This document shows positions 1 through 11,150 of a DNA stretch of 64,000 nt, piece after piece. This DNA comes from Lepturacanthus savala (Eukaryota; Chordata; Actinopteri; Scombriformes; Trichiuridae). Position 1 is the first letter of the stretch, and every line of letters begins with the position of its first letter. A program made the position numbers and the translations under genes. The stretch is taken from positions 28,815,098-28,879,097 of the forward strand of contig CM060470.1 in the NCBI GenBank assembly GCA_030544235.1, written 5' to 3'. The notes below the pieces were generated by a model. It was not told the origin of the DNA and did no database searches. It saw only the letters and a list, made by a program, of their open reading frames with translations.

Positions 1-135
1 CATATTGCCTCAAAATCAACGATCGCCCCCGACACAAAGCAAACACATATGCTCTGACTCGCCCATACCCCGACTCGCCCATACCCCGACTGCCCATACC
101 CCGCGAGGGCCCTTCAATGCTGCTTGCAGCACTAG
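1..135 (+). repeat. Partial unit (right end only)
   Basis: This is the 3' end of a unit cut by the window edge: the CCATACCCCGACT minisatellite, GCGAGGGCCCT, the TGCTGCTTGCAGCA hairpin and CTAG at 132-135. Confidence 0.85.
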
Positions 136-1876
136 TTCTTTTTTTTCTTTGTCTTCCGCGTCTTTGAATGCCCTTTTGGAGGCCTGAACATACCTAAAAA
201 GTCCCCATTTTTTCTGGACGCATCAGGCCCGGCGAAAAATTACGTATTTCATCGGTTTTGAAAATGGGCGGGGCAAAATGGCTCAGTAGCGCCCCCTTGT
301 CACTTTCAAAACACCCCCCCCATAGGGGTTAGTTTATCGTATCTTCACGAAACTCGGCACACGCGTTTATCATGCCAAGGCGCACAAAAAATCCTCTTGA
401 CGTCATGGTGAAAGTCAAACAGGAAGTCGGCCATTTTTAATCAAACATCGACGAAGACGCCGTTTGCTGGCAACGTAAATTCACCTACTAGTCAGAGACT
501 ATAGCCTGCAGCGGCGTAAAATTTTGGTTGTACCATCTAAAAGGCTTGATCATGAAAACTCGTCGAAATGGTGAGTTTTCATGGGAGGGCGTGGCCTCGG
601 CGAGGCCTCAAATTCTGATGTTTCGCCATGAAAAAGGAAGTTGTGTTTTCTCCATGAAAGGAACATCCTAACTGTATGAAATTGATGGTGTATGATGCTG
701 GTCCCGCCCTGAACACGTGTATATGTTTATATTCACGCCACGTCAAACCGCCCCCTGCTGGCAGCAGGAAGTCACTGTCGTCACGCTTTAATGAATTTCT
801 CAGAGGAAATTATGGATAACCACTTCAAATTGTGTTTCTGGCATGTCAAGACCTTTGTGATGAAATGTGTTTAATACCATGAGTTTTCATTGGAGGGCGT
901 GGCCTCGGCGAGGCGGCGAGTTTCCATCCCTCGCCATGTGACATCAACTCATCATAACTTCCACATGCTATATTCTATCTGCACCAAATCTCTGATGCTT
1001 CATAAGGGTCCCGCCCTGAACATATTTATACACTCATATTCACTCACACTCACAGCGCCCCCTATTGGTAGCAGGAAATAACTTTAAAATGTAAAGCCCC
1101 ATGCTTTATCTTTAACCTAGACTTACAAAATTCGGCAGACACATGGAGTACTTCAGGACGGACAAAAAAGCCTCTTGGATCCATATCCTAAGTCCGACAG
1201 GAAGTCAGCCATCTTGAATTGAACGTCAGCGATATCGCCGTTTGCAGGCATCATACTTTGACGAACTAGTCCTAGGGATTTATCAGCAGTGACTTCAAAT
1301 TTTGGCTGTGGCATCTAAAGACGTCAATGATGAAAAAACATTGAAATGGTGGCTCTAAAGGTTAGGGCGTGGCCTCGGTGAGGCCTCAAATCCTGATGTT
1401 TCGCCATGAAAAAGGAAGTTGTGATTTCTCCAGGAAAGGAACATCCTAACTGCATGAAATTGATGGTGTATGATGCTGGTCATGCTCTGAACACGTGTAC
1501 GTGTTTATATACACGCCACGTCAGACCGCCCCCTGCTGGCAGCAGGAAGTCACTGTTGTCACGCTTTAATGAATTTCTCCTAGAGAATAACCCGCAACCG
1601 CTTCAAATCATGTCTCTAACATCTCAAGAACTTTGTTATGAGAAAGTTTACAAACGGTGACAATTCAGTAATGGGTGTTAGCGTTGGCAGACAGCGAATT
1701 ACGCTGCCTCTCCCTCAGACAGGGACTTGAGATAGTTTCAACATATTGCCTCAAAATCAACGATCGCCCCCGACACAAAGCAAACACATATGCTCTGACT
1801 CGCCCATACCCCGACTCGCCCATACCCCGACTGCCCATACCCCGCGAGGGCCCTTCAATGCTGCTTGCAGCACTAG
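136..1876 (+). repeat. Array unit 1 (1741 bp)
   Basis: Complete unit. It begins in the T-rich junction followed by CTTTGTCTTCCGCG and ends with the hairpin plus CTAG. CCGCCCCCTGCTGG motifs lie at 748-761 and 1526-1539, with a related GCGCCCCCTATTGG motif near 1057. The 5' terminal hairpin motif is absent at its left junction. Confidence 0.85.
1848..1876 (+). repeat. Putative 3' terminus: sub-terminal repeat, hairpin and CTAG
   Basis: GAGGGCCCT is followed by hairpin TGCTGC-TT-GCAGCA and CTAG, then a T-rich flank. The same arrangement ends every unit. The diverged copy ending at 18,802 has GACTGC-TT-GCAGTC, so two stem pairs have changed together. CTAG next to a hairpin resembles the CTRR end of rolling-circle transposons. 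Here the hairpin abuts CTAG rather than sitting about 10 nt upstream of it. Confidence 0.5.
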
Positions 1877-3721
1877 TTCTTTTTAGGGCCCGAGCGGCGA
1901 CTGCATAGCAGTCGCGGTACCGCGAGGCCCTATTGTTCTCCAAAAGATTATTATTATTATTATTATTATTCTTATTCTTATTCTTTTTTTTCTTTGTCTT
2001 CCGCGTCTTTGATTGCCCTTTTGGAGGCCTGAACATACTTAAAAAGTCCCCATTTTTTCTGGACGCATCAGACCCGGCGAAAAATTACGTATTTCGTAGG
2101 TTTTGAAAATGGGCGGGGCAAAATGGCTCAGTAGCGCCCCCTTGTCACTTTCAAAACACCCCCCCCATAGGGGTTAGTTTATCGTATCTTCACGAAACTC
2201 GGCACACGCGTTTATCATGCCAAGGCGCACAAAAAATCCTCTTGACGTCATGGTGAAAGTCAAACAGGAAGTCGGCCATTTTTAATCAAACATCGACGAA
2301 GACGCCGTTTGCAGGCAACGTAAATTCACCTACTAGTCAGACACTATAGCCTGCAGCGGCGTAAAATTTTGGTTGTAGCATCTAAAAGGCTTGATCATGA
2401 AAACTCGTCGAAATGGTGAGTTTTCATGGGAGGGCGTGGCCTCTGCGAGGCCTCAAATTCTGATGTTTCGCCATGAAAAAGGAAGTTGTGTTTTCTCCAT
2501 GAAAGGAACATCCTAACTGCATGAAATTGATGGTGTATGATGCTGGTCCCGCCCTGAACACGTGTATATGTTTATATTCACGCCACGTCAAACCGCCCCC
2601 TGCTGGCAGCAGGAAGTCACTGTCGTCACGCTTTAATGAATTTCTCAGAGGAAATTATGGATAACCACTTCAAATTGTGTTTCTGGCATGTCAAGACCTT
2701 TGTGATGAAATGTCTTTAATACCATGAGTTTTCATTGGAGGGCGTGGCCTCGGCGAGGCGGCGAGTTTCCATCCCTCGCCATGTGACATCAACTCATCAT
2801 AACTTCCACATGCTATATTCTATCTGCACCAAATCTCTGATGCTTCATAAGGGTCCTGTCCTGAACATATTTATACACTCATATTCACTTACACTCATAG
2901 CGCCCCCTATTGGTAGCAGGAAATAACTTTCAAATGTAAAGCCCCATGCTTTATCTTTAACCTAGACTTACGAAATTCGGCAGACACATGGAGTACTTCA
3001 GGACGGACAAAAAAGCCTCTTGGATCCATATCCTAAGTCCGACAGGAAGTCGGCCATCTTGAATTGAACGTCAGCGATATCGCCGTTTGCAGGCATCATA
3101 CTTTGACGAACTAGTCCTAGGGATTTATCAGCAGTGACTTCAAATTTTGGCTGTGGCATCTAAAGACGTCAATGATGAAAAAACATTGAAATGGTGGCTC
3201 TAAAGGTTAGGGCGTGGCCTCGGTGAGGCCTCAAATCCTGATGTTTCGCCATGAAAAAGGAAGTTGTGATTTCTAGAGGAAAGAAACATCCTAACTGCAT
3301 GAAATTGATGGTGTATGATGCTGGTCATGCTCTGAACACGTGTACGTGTTTATATTCACGCCACGTCAGACCGCCCCCTGCTGGCAGCAGGAAGTCACTG
3401 TTGTCACGCTTTAATGAATTTCTCCTAGAGAATAACCCACAACCGCTTCAAATCGTGTCTCTAACATCTCAAGAACTTTGTTATGAGAAACTTTACAAAC
3501 GGTGACAATTCAGTAATGGGTGTTAGCGTTGGCAGACAGCGAATTACGCTGCCTCTCCCTCAGACAGGGACTTGAGATAGTTTCAACATATTGCCTCAAA
3601 ATCAACGATCGCCCCCGACACAAAGCAAACACATATGCTCTGACTCGCCCATACCCCGACTCGCCCATACCCCGACTGCCCATACCCCGCGAGGGCCCTT
3701 CAATGCTGCTTGCAGCACTAG
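1877..3721 (+). repeat. Array unit 2 (1845 bp, keeps the 5' terminal motif)
   Basis: This is the longest unit. It carries about 110 extra bp at its left end (1885-1990): AGGGCCCGAGCG, an 8-bp stem-loop and a TTA/TTC-rich stretch. These are missing from the other units, so this junction probably preserves the ancestral 5' end of the element. The others probably lost it by recombination between flanking T-rich tracts. Confidence 0.85.
1885..1931 (+). repeat. Putative 5' terminus of the array element: sub-terminal repeat and hairpin
   Basis: AGGGCCCGAGCG is followed by a perfect 8-bp stem, GCGACTGC (1897-1904) and GCAGTCGC (1908-1915), with loop ATA, then GGTACCGCGAGGCCCT. AGGGCCC is the inverted counterpart of GAGGGCCCT found just before the right-end hairpin of each unit. 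Paired sub-terminal inverted repeats plus a terminal hairpin are what Helentron-type elements show; the assignment is inference. Confidence 0.5.
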
Positions 3722-5466
3722 TTTTTCTTTGTCTTCCGCGTCTTTGATTGCCCTTTTGGGGGCCTGAACATACTTAAAAAGTCCCCATTTTTTCTGGACG
3801 CATCAGACCCGGCGAAAAATTACGTATTTCGTAGGTTTTGAAAATGGGCGGGGCAAAATGGCTCAGTAGCGCCCCCTTGTCACTTTCAAAACACCCCCCC
3901 CATAGGGGTTAGTTCATCGTATCTTCACGAAACTCGGCACACGCGTTTATCATGCCAAGGCGCACAAAAAATCCTCTTGACATCATGTCGAAAGTCAAAC
4001 AGGAAGTCGGCCATTTTGAATCAAACATCGCCGAAGACGCCGTTTGCAGGCAACGAAAATCACCTACTAGTCAGAGACTATAGCCTGCAGCGGCGTAAAA
4101 TTTTGGTTGTAGCATCTAAAAGGCTTGATCATGAAAACTCGTCGAAATGGTGAGTTTTCATTGGAGGGCGTGGCCTCGGCGAGGCCTCAAATTCTGATGT
4201 TTCGCCATGAAAAAGGAAGTTGTGTTTTCTCCATGAAAGGAACATCCTAACTGCATGAAATTGATGGTGTATGATGCTGGTCATGCTCTGAACACGTGTA
4301 TATGGTTATAATCACGCCATGTCCAACCGCCCCCTGCTGGCAGCAGGAAGTCACTGTCGTCACGCTTTAATGAATTTCTCAGAGGGAATTATGGATAACC
4401 ACTTCAAATTGTGTTTCTGGCATGTCAAGACCTTTGTGATGAAATGTCTTTAATACCATGAGTTTTCATTGGAGGGCGTGGCCTCGGCAAGGCGGCGAGT
4501 TTCCATCCCTCGCCATGTGACATCAACTCATCATAACTTCCACATGCTATATTCTATCTGCACCAAATCTCTGATGCTTCATAAGGGTTACGCCCTGAAC
4601 ATATTTATACACTCATATTCACTCACACTCATAGCGCCCCCTATTGGTAGCAGGAAATAACTTTAAAATGTAAAGCCCCATGCTTTATCTTTAACCTAGA
4701 CTTACAAAATTCGGCAGACACATGGAGTACTTCAGGACGGACAAAAAAGCCTCTTGGATCCATATCCTAAGTCCGACAGGAAGTCAACCATCTTGAATTG
4801 AACGTCAGTGATATCGCCGTTTGCAGGCATCATACTTTGACGAACTAGTCCTAGGGATTTATCAGCAGTGACTTCAAATTTTGGCTGTGGCATCTAAAGA
4901 CGTCAATGATGAAAAAACATTGAAATGGTGGCTCTAAAGGTTAGGGCGTGGCCTCGGTGAGGCCTCAAATCCTGATGTTTCGCCATGAAAAAGGAAGTTG
5001 TGATTTCTCCAGGAAAGGAACATCCTAACTGCATGAAATTGATGGTGTATGATGCTGGTCATGCTCTGAACACGTGTACGTGTTTATATACACGCCACGT
5101 CAGACCGCCCCCTGCTGGCAGCAGGAAGTCACTGTTGTCACGCTTTAATGAATTTCTCCTAGAGAATAACCCGCAACCGCTTCAAATCATGTCTCTAACA
5201 TCTCAAGAACTTTGTTATGAGAAAGTTTACAAACGGTGACAATTCAGTAATGGGTGTTAGCGTTGGCAGACAGCGAATTACGCTGCCTCTCCCTCAGACA
5301 GGGACTTGAGATAGTTTCAACATATTGCCTCAAAATCAACGATCGCCCCCGACACAAAGCAAACACACATGCTCTGACTCGCCCATACCCCGACTCGCCC
5401 GTACCCCGACCGCCCATACCCCGCGGTGCACCCGCGAGGGCCCTTCATTGCTGCTTGCAGCACTAG
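3722..5466 (+). repeat. Array unit 3 (1745 bp)
   Basis: Complete unit. Its left junction is the shortest (CTAG then TTTTTCTTTGTC). Its right-end tail carries the CCGCGGTGCACCCGCGAGG variant that is shared only with unit 4. Confidence 0.85.
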
Positions 5467-7219
5467 TTCTTTTTTTTCTTTGTCTTCCGCGTCTTTGATT
5501 GCCCTTTTGGAGGCCTGAACATACTTAAAAAGTCCCCATTTTTTCTGGACGCATCAGACCCGGCGAAAAATTACGTATTTCGTAGGTTTTGAAAATGGGC
5601 GGGGCAAAATGGCTCAGTAGCGCCCCCTTGTCACTTTCAAAACACCCCCCCCCATAGGGGTTAGTTTATCGTATCTTCACGAAACTCGGCACACGCGTTT
5701 ATCATGCCAAGGCTCACAAAAAATCCTCTTGACGTCATGGTGAAAGTCAAACAGGAAGTCGGCCATTTTGAATCAAACATCGCCGAAGACGCCGTTTGCA
5801 GGCAACGTAAATTCACCTACTAGTCAGACACTATAGCCTGCAGCAGCGTAAAATTTTGGTTGTAGCATCTAAAAGGCTTGATCATGAAAACTCGTCAAAA
5901 TGGTGAGTTTTCATGGGAGGGCGTGGCCTCGGCGAGGCCTCAAATTCTGATGTTTCGCCATGAAAAAAGAAGTTGTGTTTTCTCCATGAAAGGAACATCC
6001 TAACTGCATGAAATTGATGGTGTATGATGCTGGTCATGCTCTGAACACGTGTATATGGTTATAATCACGCCATGTCCAACCGCCCCCTGCTGGCAGCAGG
6101 AAGTCACTGTCGTCACGCTTTAATGAATTTCTCAGAGGAAATTATGGATAACCACTTCAAATTGTGTTTCTGGCATGTCAAGACCTTTGTGATGAAATGT
6201 CTTTAATACCATGAGTTTTCATTGGAGGGCGTGGCCTCGGCAAGGCGGCGAGTTTCCATCCCTCGCCATGTGACATCAACTCATCATAACTTCCACATGC
6301 TATATTCTATCTGCACCAAATCTCTGATGCTTCATAAGGGTCCTGTCCTGAACACATTTATACACTCATATTCACTTACACTCATAGCGCCCCCTATTGG
6401 TAGCAGGAAATAACTTTAAAATGTAAAGCCCCATGCTTTATCTTTAACCTAGACTTACAAAATTCGGCAGACACATGGAGTACTTCAGGACGGACAAAAA
6501 AGCCTCTTGGATCCATATCCTAAGTCCGACAGGAAGTCAGCCATCTTGAATTGAACGTCAGCGATATCGCCGTTTGCAGGCATCATACTTTGACGAACTA
6601 GTCCTAGGGATTTATCAGCAGTGACTTCAAATTTTGGCTGTGGCATCTAAAGACGTCAATGATGAAAAAACATTGAAATGGTGGCTCTAAAAGTTAGGGC
6701 GTGGCCTCGGCGAGGCCTCAAATCCTGATGTTTCGCCATGAAAAAGGAAGTTGTGATTTCTCCAGGAAAGGAACATCCTAACTGCATGAAATTGATGGTG
6801 TATGACGCTGGTCATGCTCTGAACACGTGTACGTGTTTATATACACGCCACGTCAGACCGCCCCCTGCTGGCAGCAGGAAGTCACTGTTGTCACGCTTTA
6901 ATGAATTTCTCCTAGAGAATAACCCGCAACCGCTTCAAATCATGTCTCTAACATCTCAAGAACTTTGTTATGAGAAAGTTTACAAACGGTGACAATTCAG
7001 TAATGGGTGTTAGCGTTGGCAGACAGCGAATTACGCTGCCTCTCCCTCAGACAGGGACTTGAGATAGTTTCAACATATTGCCTCAAAATCAACGATCGCC
7101 CCCGACACAAAGCAAACACACATGCTCTGACTCGCCCATACCCCGACTCGCCCGTACCCCGACCGCCCATACCCCGCGGTGCACCCGCGAGGGCCCTTCA
7201 TTGCTGCTTGCAGCACTAG
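5467..7219 (+). repeat. Array unit 4 (1753 bp)
   Basis: Complete unit. It shares the GGTGCACCCGCG tail insertion and the CATTGCTGC variant with unit 3. This points to a recent duplication or gene conversion between these two neighbours. Confidence 0.85.
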
Positions 7220-8959
7220 TTCTTTTTTTTCTTTGTCTTCCGCGTCTTTGAATGCCCTTTTGGAGGCCTGAACATACCTAAAAAGTCCCCATTTTTTCTG
7301 GACGCATCAGGCCCAACGAAAAATTACATATTTCATCGGTTTTGAAAATGGGCGGGGCAAAATGGCTCAGTAGCGCCCCCTTGTCACTTTCAAAACACCC
7401 CCCCCATAGGGGTTAGTTTATCGTATCTTCACGAAACTCGGCACACGCGTTTATCATGCCAAGGCGCACAAAAAATCCTCTTGACGTCATGGTGAAAGTC
7501 AAACAGGAAGTCGGCCATTTTGAATCAAACATCGCCGAAGACGCCGTTTGCAGGCAACGAAAATCACCTACTAGTCAGAGACTATAGCCTGCAGCGGCGT
7601 AAAATTTTGGTTGTAGCATCTAAAAGGCTTGATCATGAAAACTCGTCGAAATGGTGAGTTTTCATTGGAGGGCGTGGCCTCGGCGAGGCCTCAAATTCTG
7701 ATGTTTCGCCATGAAAAAGGAAGTTGTGTTTTCTCCATGAAAGGAACATCCTAACTGCATGAAATTGATGGTGTATGATGCTGGTCATGCTCTGAACACG
7801 TGTATATGTTTATATTCACGCCACGTCAAACCGCCCCCTGCTGGCAGCAGGAAGTCACTGTCGTCACGCTTTAATGAATTTCTCAGAGGAAATTATGGAT
7901 AACCACTTCAAATTGTGTTTCTGGCATGTCAAGACCTTTATGATGAAATGTCTTTAATACCATGAGTTTTCATTGGAGGGCGTGGCCTTGGCGAGGCGGC
8001 GAGTTTCCATCCCTCGCCATGTGACATCAACTCATCATAACTTCCACATGCTATATTCTATCTGCACCAAATCTCTGATGCTTCATAAGGGTCCCGCCCT
8101 GAACATATTTATACACTCATATTCACTTACACTCATAGCGCCCCCTATTGGTAGCAGGAAATAACTTTCAAATGTAAAGCCCCATGCTTTATCTTTAACC
8201 TAGACTTACGAAATTCGGCAGACACATGGAGTACTTCAGGACGGACAAAAAAGCCTCTTGGATCCATATCCTAAGTCCGACAGGAAGTCAACCATCTTGA
8301 ATTGAACGTCAGCGATATCGCCGTTTGCAGGCGTCATACTTTGACGAACTAGTCCTAGGGATTTATCAGCAGTGACTTCAAATTTTGGCTGTGGCATCTA
8401 AAGACGTCAATGATGAAAAAACATTGAAATGGTGGCTCTAAAGGTTAGGGCGTGGCCTCAGTGAGGCCTCAAATCCTGATGTTTCGCCATGAAAAAAGAA
8501 GTTGTGTTTTCTCCATGAAAGGAACATCCTAACTGCATGAAATTGATGGTGTATGATGCTGGTCCCTCTCTGAACACGTGTACATGTTTATATTCACGCC
8601 ACATCAGACCGCCCCCTGCTGGCAGCAGGAAGTCACTGTTGTCACGCTTTAATGAATTTCTCCTAGAGAATAACCCACAACCGCTTCAAATCGTGTCTCT
8701 AACATCTCAAGAACTTTGTTATGAGAAAGTTTACAAACGGTGACAATTCAGTAATGGGTGTTAGCGTTGCCAGACAGCGAATTACGCTGCCTCTCCCTCA
8801 GACAGGGACTTGAGATAGTTTCAACATATTGCCTCAAAATCAACGATCGCCCCCGACACAAAGCAAACACATATGCTCTGACTCGCCCATACCCCGACTC
8901 GCCCATACCCCGACTGCCCATACCCCGCGAGGGCCCTTCAATGCTGCTTGCAGCACTAG
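7220..8959 (+). repeat. Array unit 5 (1740 bp)
   Basis: This is the last complete unit, ending at CTAG 8956-8959. Directly after it, 'TTATTATTCTCGTCC' begins a diverged relative, so the array continues as a more distant family member. Confidence 0.85.
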
Positions 8960-9581
8960 TTATTATTCTCGTCCAAAATGAATTGCCTTTTTGAGGCCTT
9001 TCCCATACCTCAAAACTCACCAAAATTGCTGTGCACATCTGGAGTCGCGAAAATTTACGTATTCTATAGGTCTCCAGCATGGACACACAAAAATGGCTCT
9101 ACAGCGCCCCCTGGAAATTTTCAAAACACCCTCCGCATTGGGCTTAGTTTTACCAATCGTCATGAAATTCGGCACACACCTTCATCATGCCAAGACACAC
9201 CAAAAAGCCTCTTGACACCATGGTGAAATCACAACAGGAAGCCGGCCATCTTGAATTGAAATTTCGCCAAAAGGGCGATTTTGGCCATTTCCACACCTCG
9301 CATCTGTGCGAACTCGTCCTAGAGATTACAAGGTCACGACCTCAAACTCGGCCAGGATGCTCTCAAGGCATGTGTGATTCAAAGTTATCAAAACCGTTTT
9401 CCTAAGTCTTACGGTCTGGCTGTGGTGGCCCCGCCTTTTTTGGTCATCGCTTCAGAGCTCGCCATCTAACTTTGAATGGCTGTCACGCCCACATACTTTA
9501 CTCTATCAGCTTCAAACTGACTGGACGTGACCATGGCTCCGCCCCCAGTGTTTTGACATCATGATTACCCACTTAGTATGT

Positions 9582-9597
9582 GGCGCCCCCTAGTGGT
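9582..9597 (-). promoter_or_regulatory. CTCF-like motif
   Basis: The reverse strand reads CCACTAGGGGGCGCC, a full match to the CTCF core consensus, inside the diverged repeat. Confidence 0.4.
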
Positions 9598-10373
9598 AAC
9601 AGGAAGTGACCTTTTTTTTCTTTTACATGTACTAAAGACACATCGTTCAACTTAGAAACTTCATTCCACCTCTAAAACATGTAGAACACATTGGTGAAGC
9701 TATATGATGAACGCTGTAAGGCCACGCCCTATGGCGTCCGTGTGGTGAGGCAGTGACGATCGATCCCTCGCCATGAAAATACGTTTGGCTTTTTGATGGC
9801 TTTAACGATGACTTATCATCATGAAAATGGAAACACAGGTCAAAGGTGGCATCCTCTATGATTTGATAGGGGCAACCCACATGGGTGGGGCCAAATGCCT
9901 CTGTAGCGCCCCCTGGAATCTTTCAAAAACCCCTCCTCATAGGGGTTAGTAAATCCTACAGTCATGAAATTCGGCACACACCTTAATCATTCCGAGAAGC
10001 ACAAAAAAGCCTCATGACGTCATGGTGAAATCCCCACAGGAAGTCAGCCATATTGAATTTAAATGGCGATTTTTGGCGATTTCCACACCTCGCATCTGTG
10101 CGATCTCCTCCCAGAGATTACAAGGTATGGAACTCAAAGTCGGCCAGGATGTTCTCAAGGCATGTGTGATTCAAAGTTATAAAAAGCGTTTTCCTAAGTC
10201 TTACGGTCTGGCCGTAGTGGCCACGCCTTTTCTGGTCATCGCTTCAGAGCTCGCCATCTGACTTTGAATGGCTGTCACGCCCACATACTTTACTCTATCA
10301 GCTTCAAACTGACTGGACGTGACCATGGCTCCGCCCCCAGTGTTTTGACATCATGGTTACCCACTTAATAGGT

Positions 10374-10388
10374 GGCGCCCCCTGGTGG
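10374..10388 (-). promoter_or_regulatory. CTCF-like motif
   Basis: The reverse strand reads CCACCAGGGGGCGCC, which matches the CTCF core consensus. Similar but weaker CCACCAGGGGGCAGC motifs follow at 10,833-10,846 and near 10,960, and again in the second copy at about 18,308 and 18,437. Confidence 0.4.
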
Positions 10389-11150
10389 TAACAGGAAGTG
10401 ACTTTTTTTACTTTAATATGTACTGAAGACACATCATTAAACTTAGAAACTTCATTCCACCTCTAAAACATGTGGAACACATTGGTGAAACTCTGTGATG
10501 AACGCTGTGAGGCCACACCCTATGGCGTCCGTGTGGCGAGGCGGCGACGATCACTCGCCGTGAAAATACGTTTGGCTTTTTGATGGCTTTAATGATCGCT
10601 TATCGGCATGAAAATGGAAACACAGGTCAAGGGGGGCAGGATCTTTGATCTGATATGGATGACCCACATGGGAGGGGCTAAATACCTCTATAGCGCCCCC
10701 TATAAATATTCAATAGACCCTCCATAGGGTTTCTTTTATCGTAGAAACATGAAATTCGGTACACACGTGTATCTTGTCCAGACAAACATAAAAGTCTCTG
10801 GCACCAACGGTCTATGTCAAACAGGAAGTCTGCTGCCCCCTGGTGGACACAGTTAACTTGTCATAACTCCGTCCCACATAAACCGATCTGCCTCAAACTT
10901 CACACATGTGATCAGGATGGGTCCCTCTGCGCTCCACCCCAAGTTAGGCTACTGTGCTGCTGCCCCCTGGTGGTCACACCGTTAACGTCAAATAACTCTG
11001 TGTTGCAATGCACGATCTGCTCCAAACTTTACATGTGTAATGAGAGACTGCTACTGAACGTAGACAACCAAACACGGTTATGCGGACAGCGCCACCTGCT
11101 GGAGGAGTGTGGCGCGGCGGTTTTCTGTTCCGGCCAACTATTTTTTAGGG

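Larger units (their letters stand above)
748..8610. promoter_or_regulatory. Recurrent CTCF-like GC-rich motifs in the array
   Basis: CCGCCCCCTGCTGG (reverse CCAGCAGGGGGCGG) occurs twice per unit, for example at 748-761 and 1526-1539. A GCGCCCCCTATTGG motif occurs once per unit. These match the core of the vertebrate CTCF consensus (CCASYAGRKGGCRS). With five units the block carries roughly fifteen copies. Occupancy is not shown by the sequence, and CpG methylation of the repeat could block binding. Confidence 0.4.
1..8959 (+). repeat. Head-to-tail tandem array of ~1.75 kb units (five full plus one partial)
   Basis: The same sequence recurs with CTAG-terminated unit ends at 135, 1876, 3721, 5466, 7219 and 8959, giving unit lengths of 1741, 1845, 1745, 1753 and 1740 bp. 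Each unit has two diverged ~780-bp modules (for example the shared stretch near 640 recurs near 1421). Each unit also carries several GCGCCCCCT/CCGCCCCCTGCTGG motifs, a ~15-bp minisatellite of 'CCATACCCCGACTCG' type near its right end, and a terminal TGCTGC-TT-GCAGCA hairpin directly followed by CTAG. Units are about 95% alike by eye. Short open frames of 63, 84 and 70-78 codons recur in every unit, but only because the units are near-identical. The terminal structure suggests a non-autonomous Helentron/Helitron2-like element; this is inference. Confidence 0.9.
8960..11150 (+). repeat. Diverged relatives of the array element, ~800-bp modules
   Basis: Two related modules are offset by about 800 bp. 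The segment around 9220-9480 (GGTGAAATC, GGAAGCCGGCCAT, CCACACCTCGCATCTGTGCG) recurs at 10,022-10,260, and 9500-9660 recurs at 10,290-10,460. A third diverged segment follows at 10,650-11,150 and is repeated nearly unchanged at 18,130-18,620. Layout and motifs match the 1.75-kb array, so this is the same superfamily. No credible protein is encoded. Confidence 0.75.

Noticed and set aside
1665..2036. 123-codon minus-strand frame over the unit 1/2 junction
   Set aside because: Asparagine and lysine runs come from TTA/TTC tracts and the frame exists only because of the extra junction sequence.
890..8743. Recurring open frames of 63 and 84 codons in each array unit
   Set aside because: They recur because the units are near copies. 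Changes between units are not biased toward synonymous positions, there are no domains, and overlapping frames are equally open.
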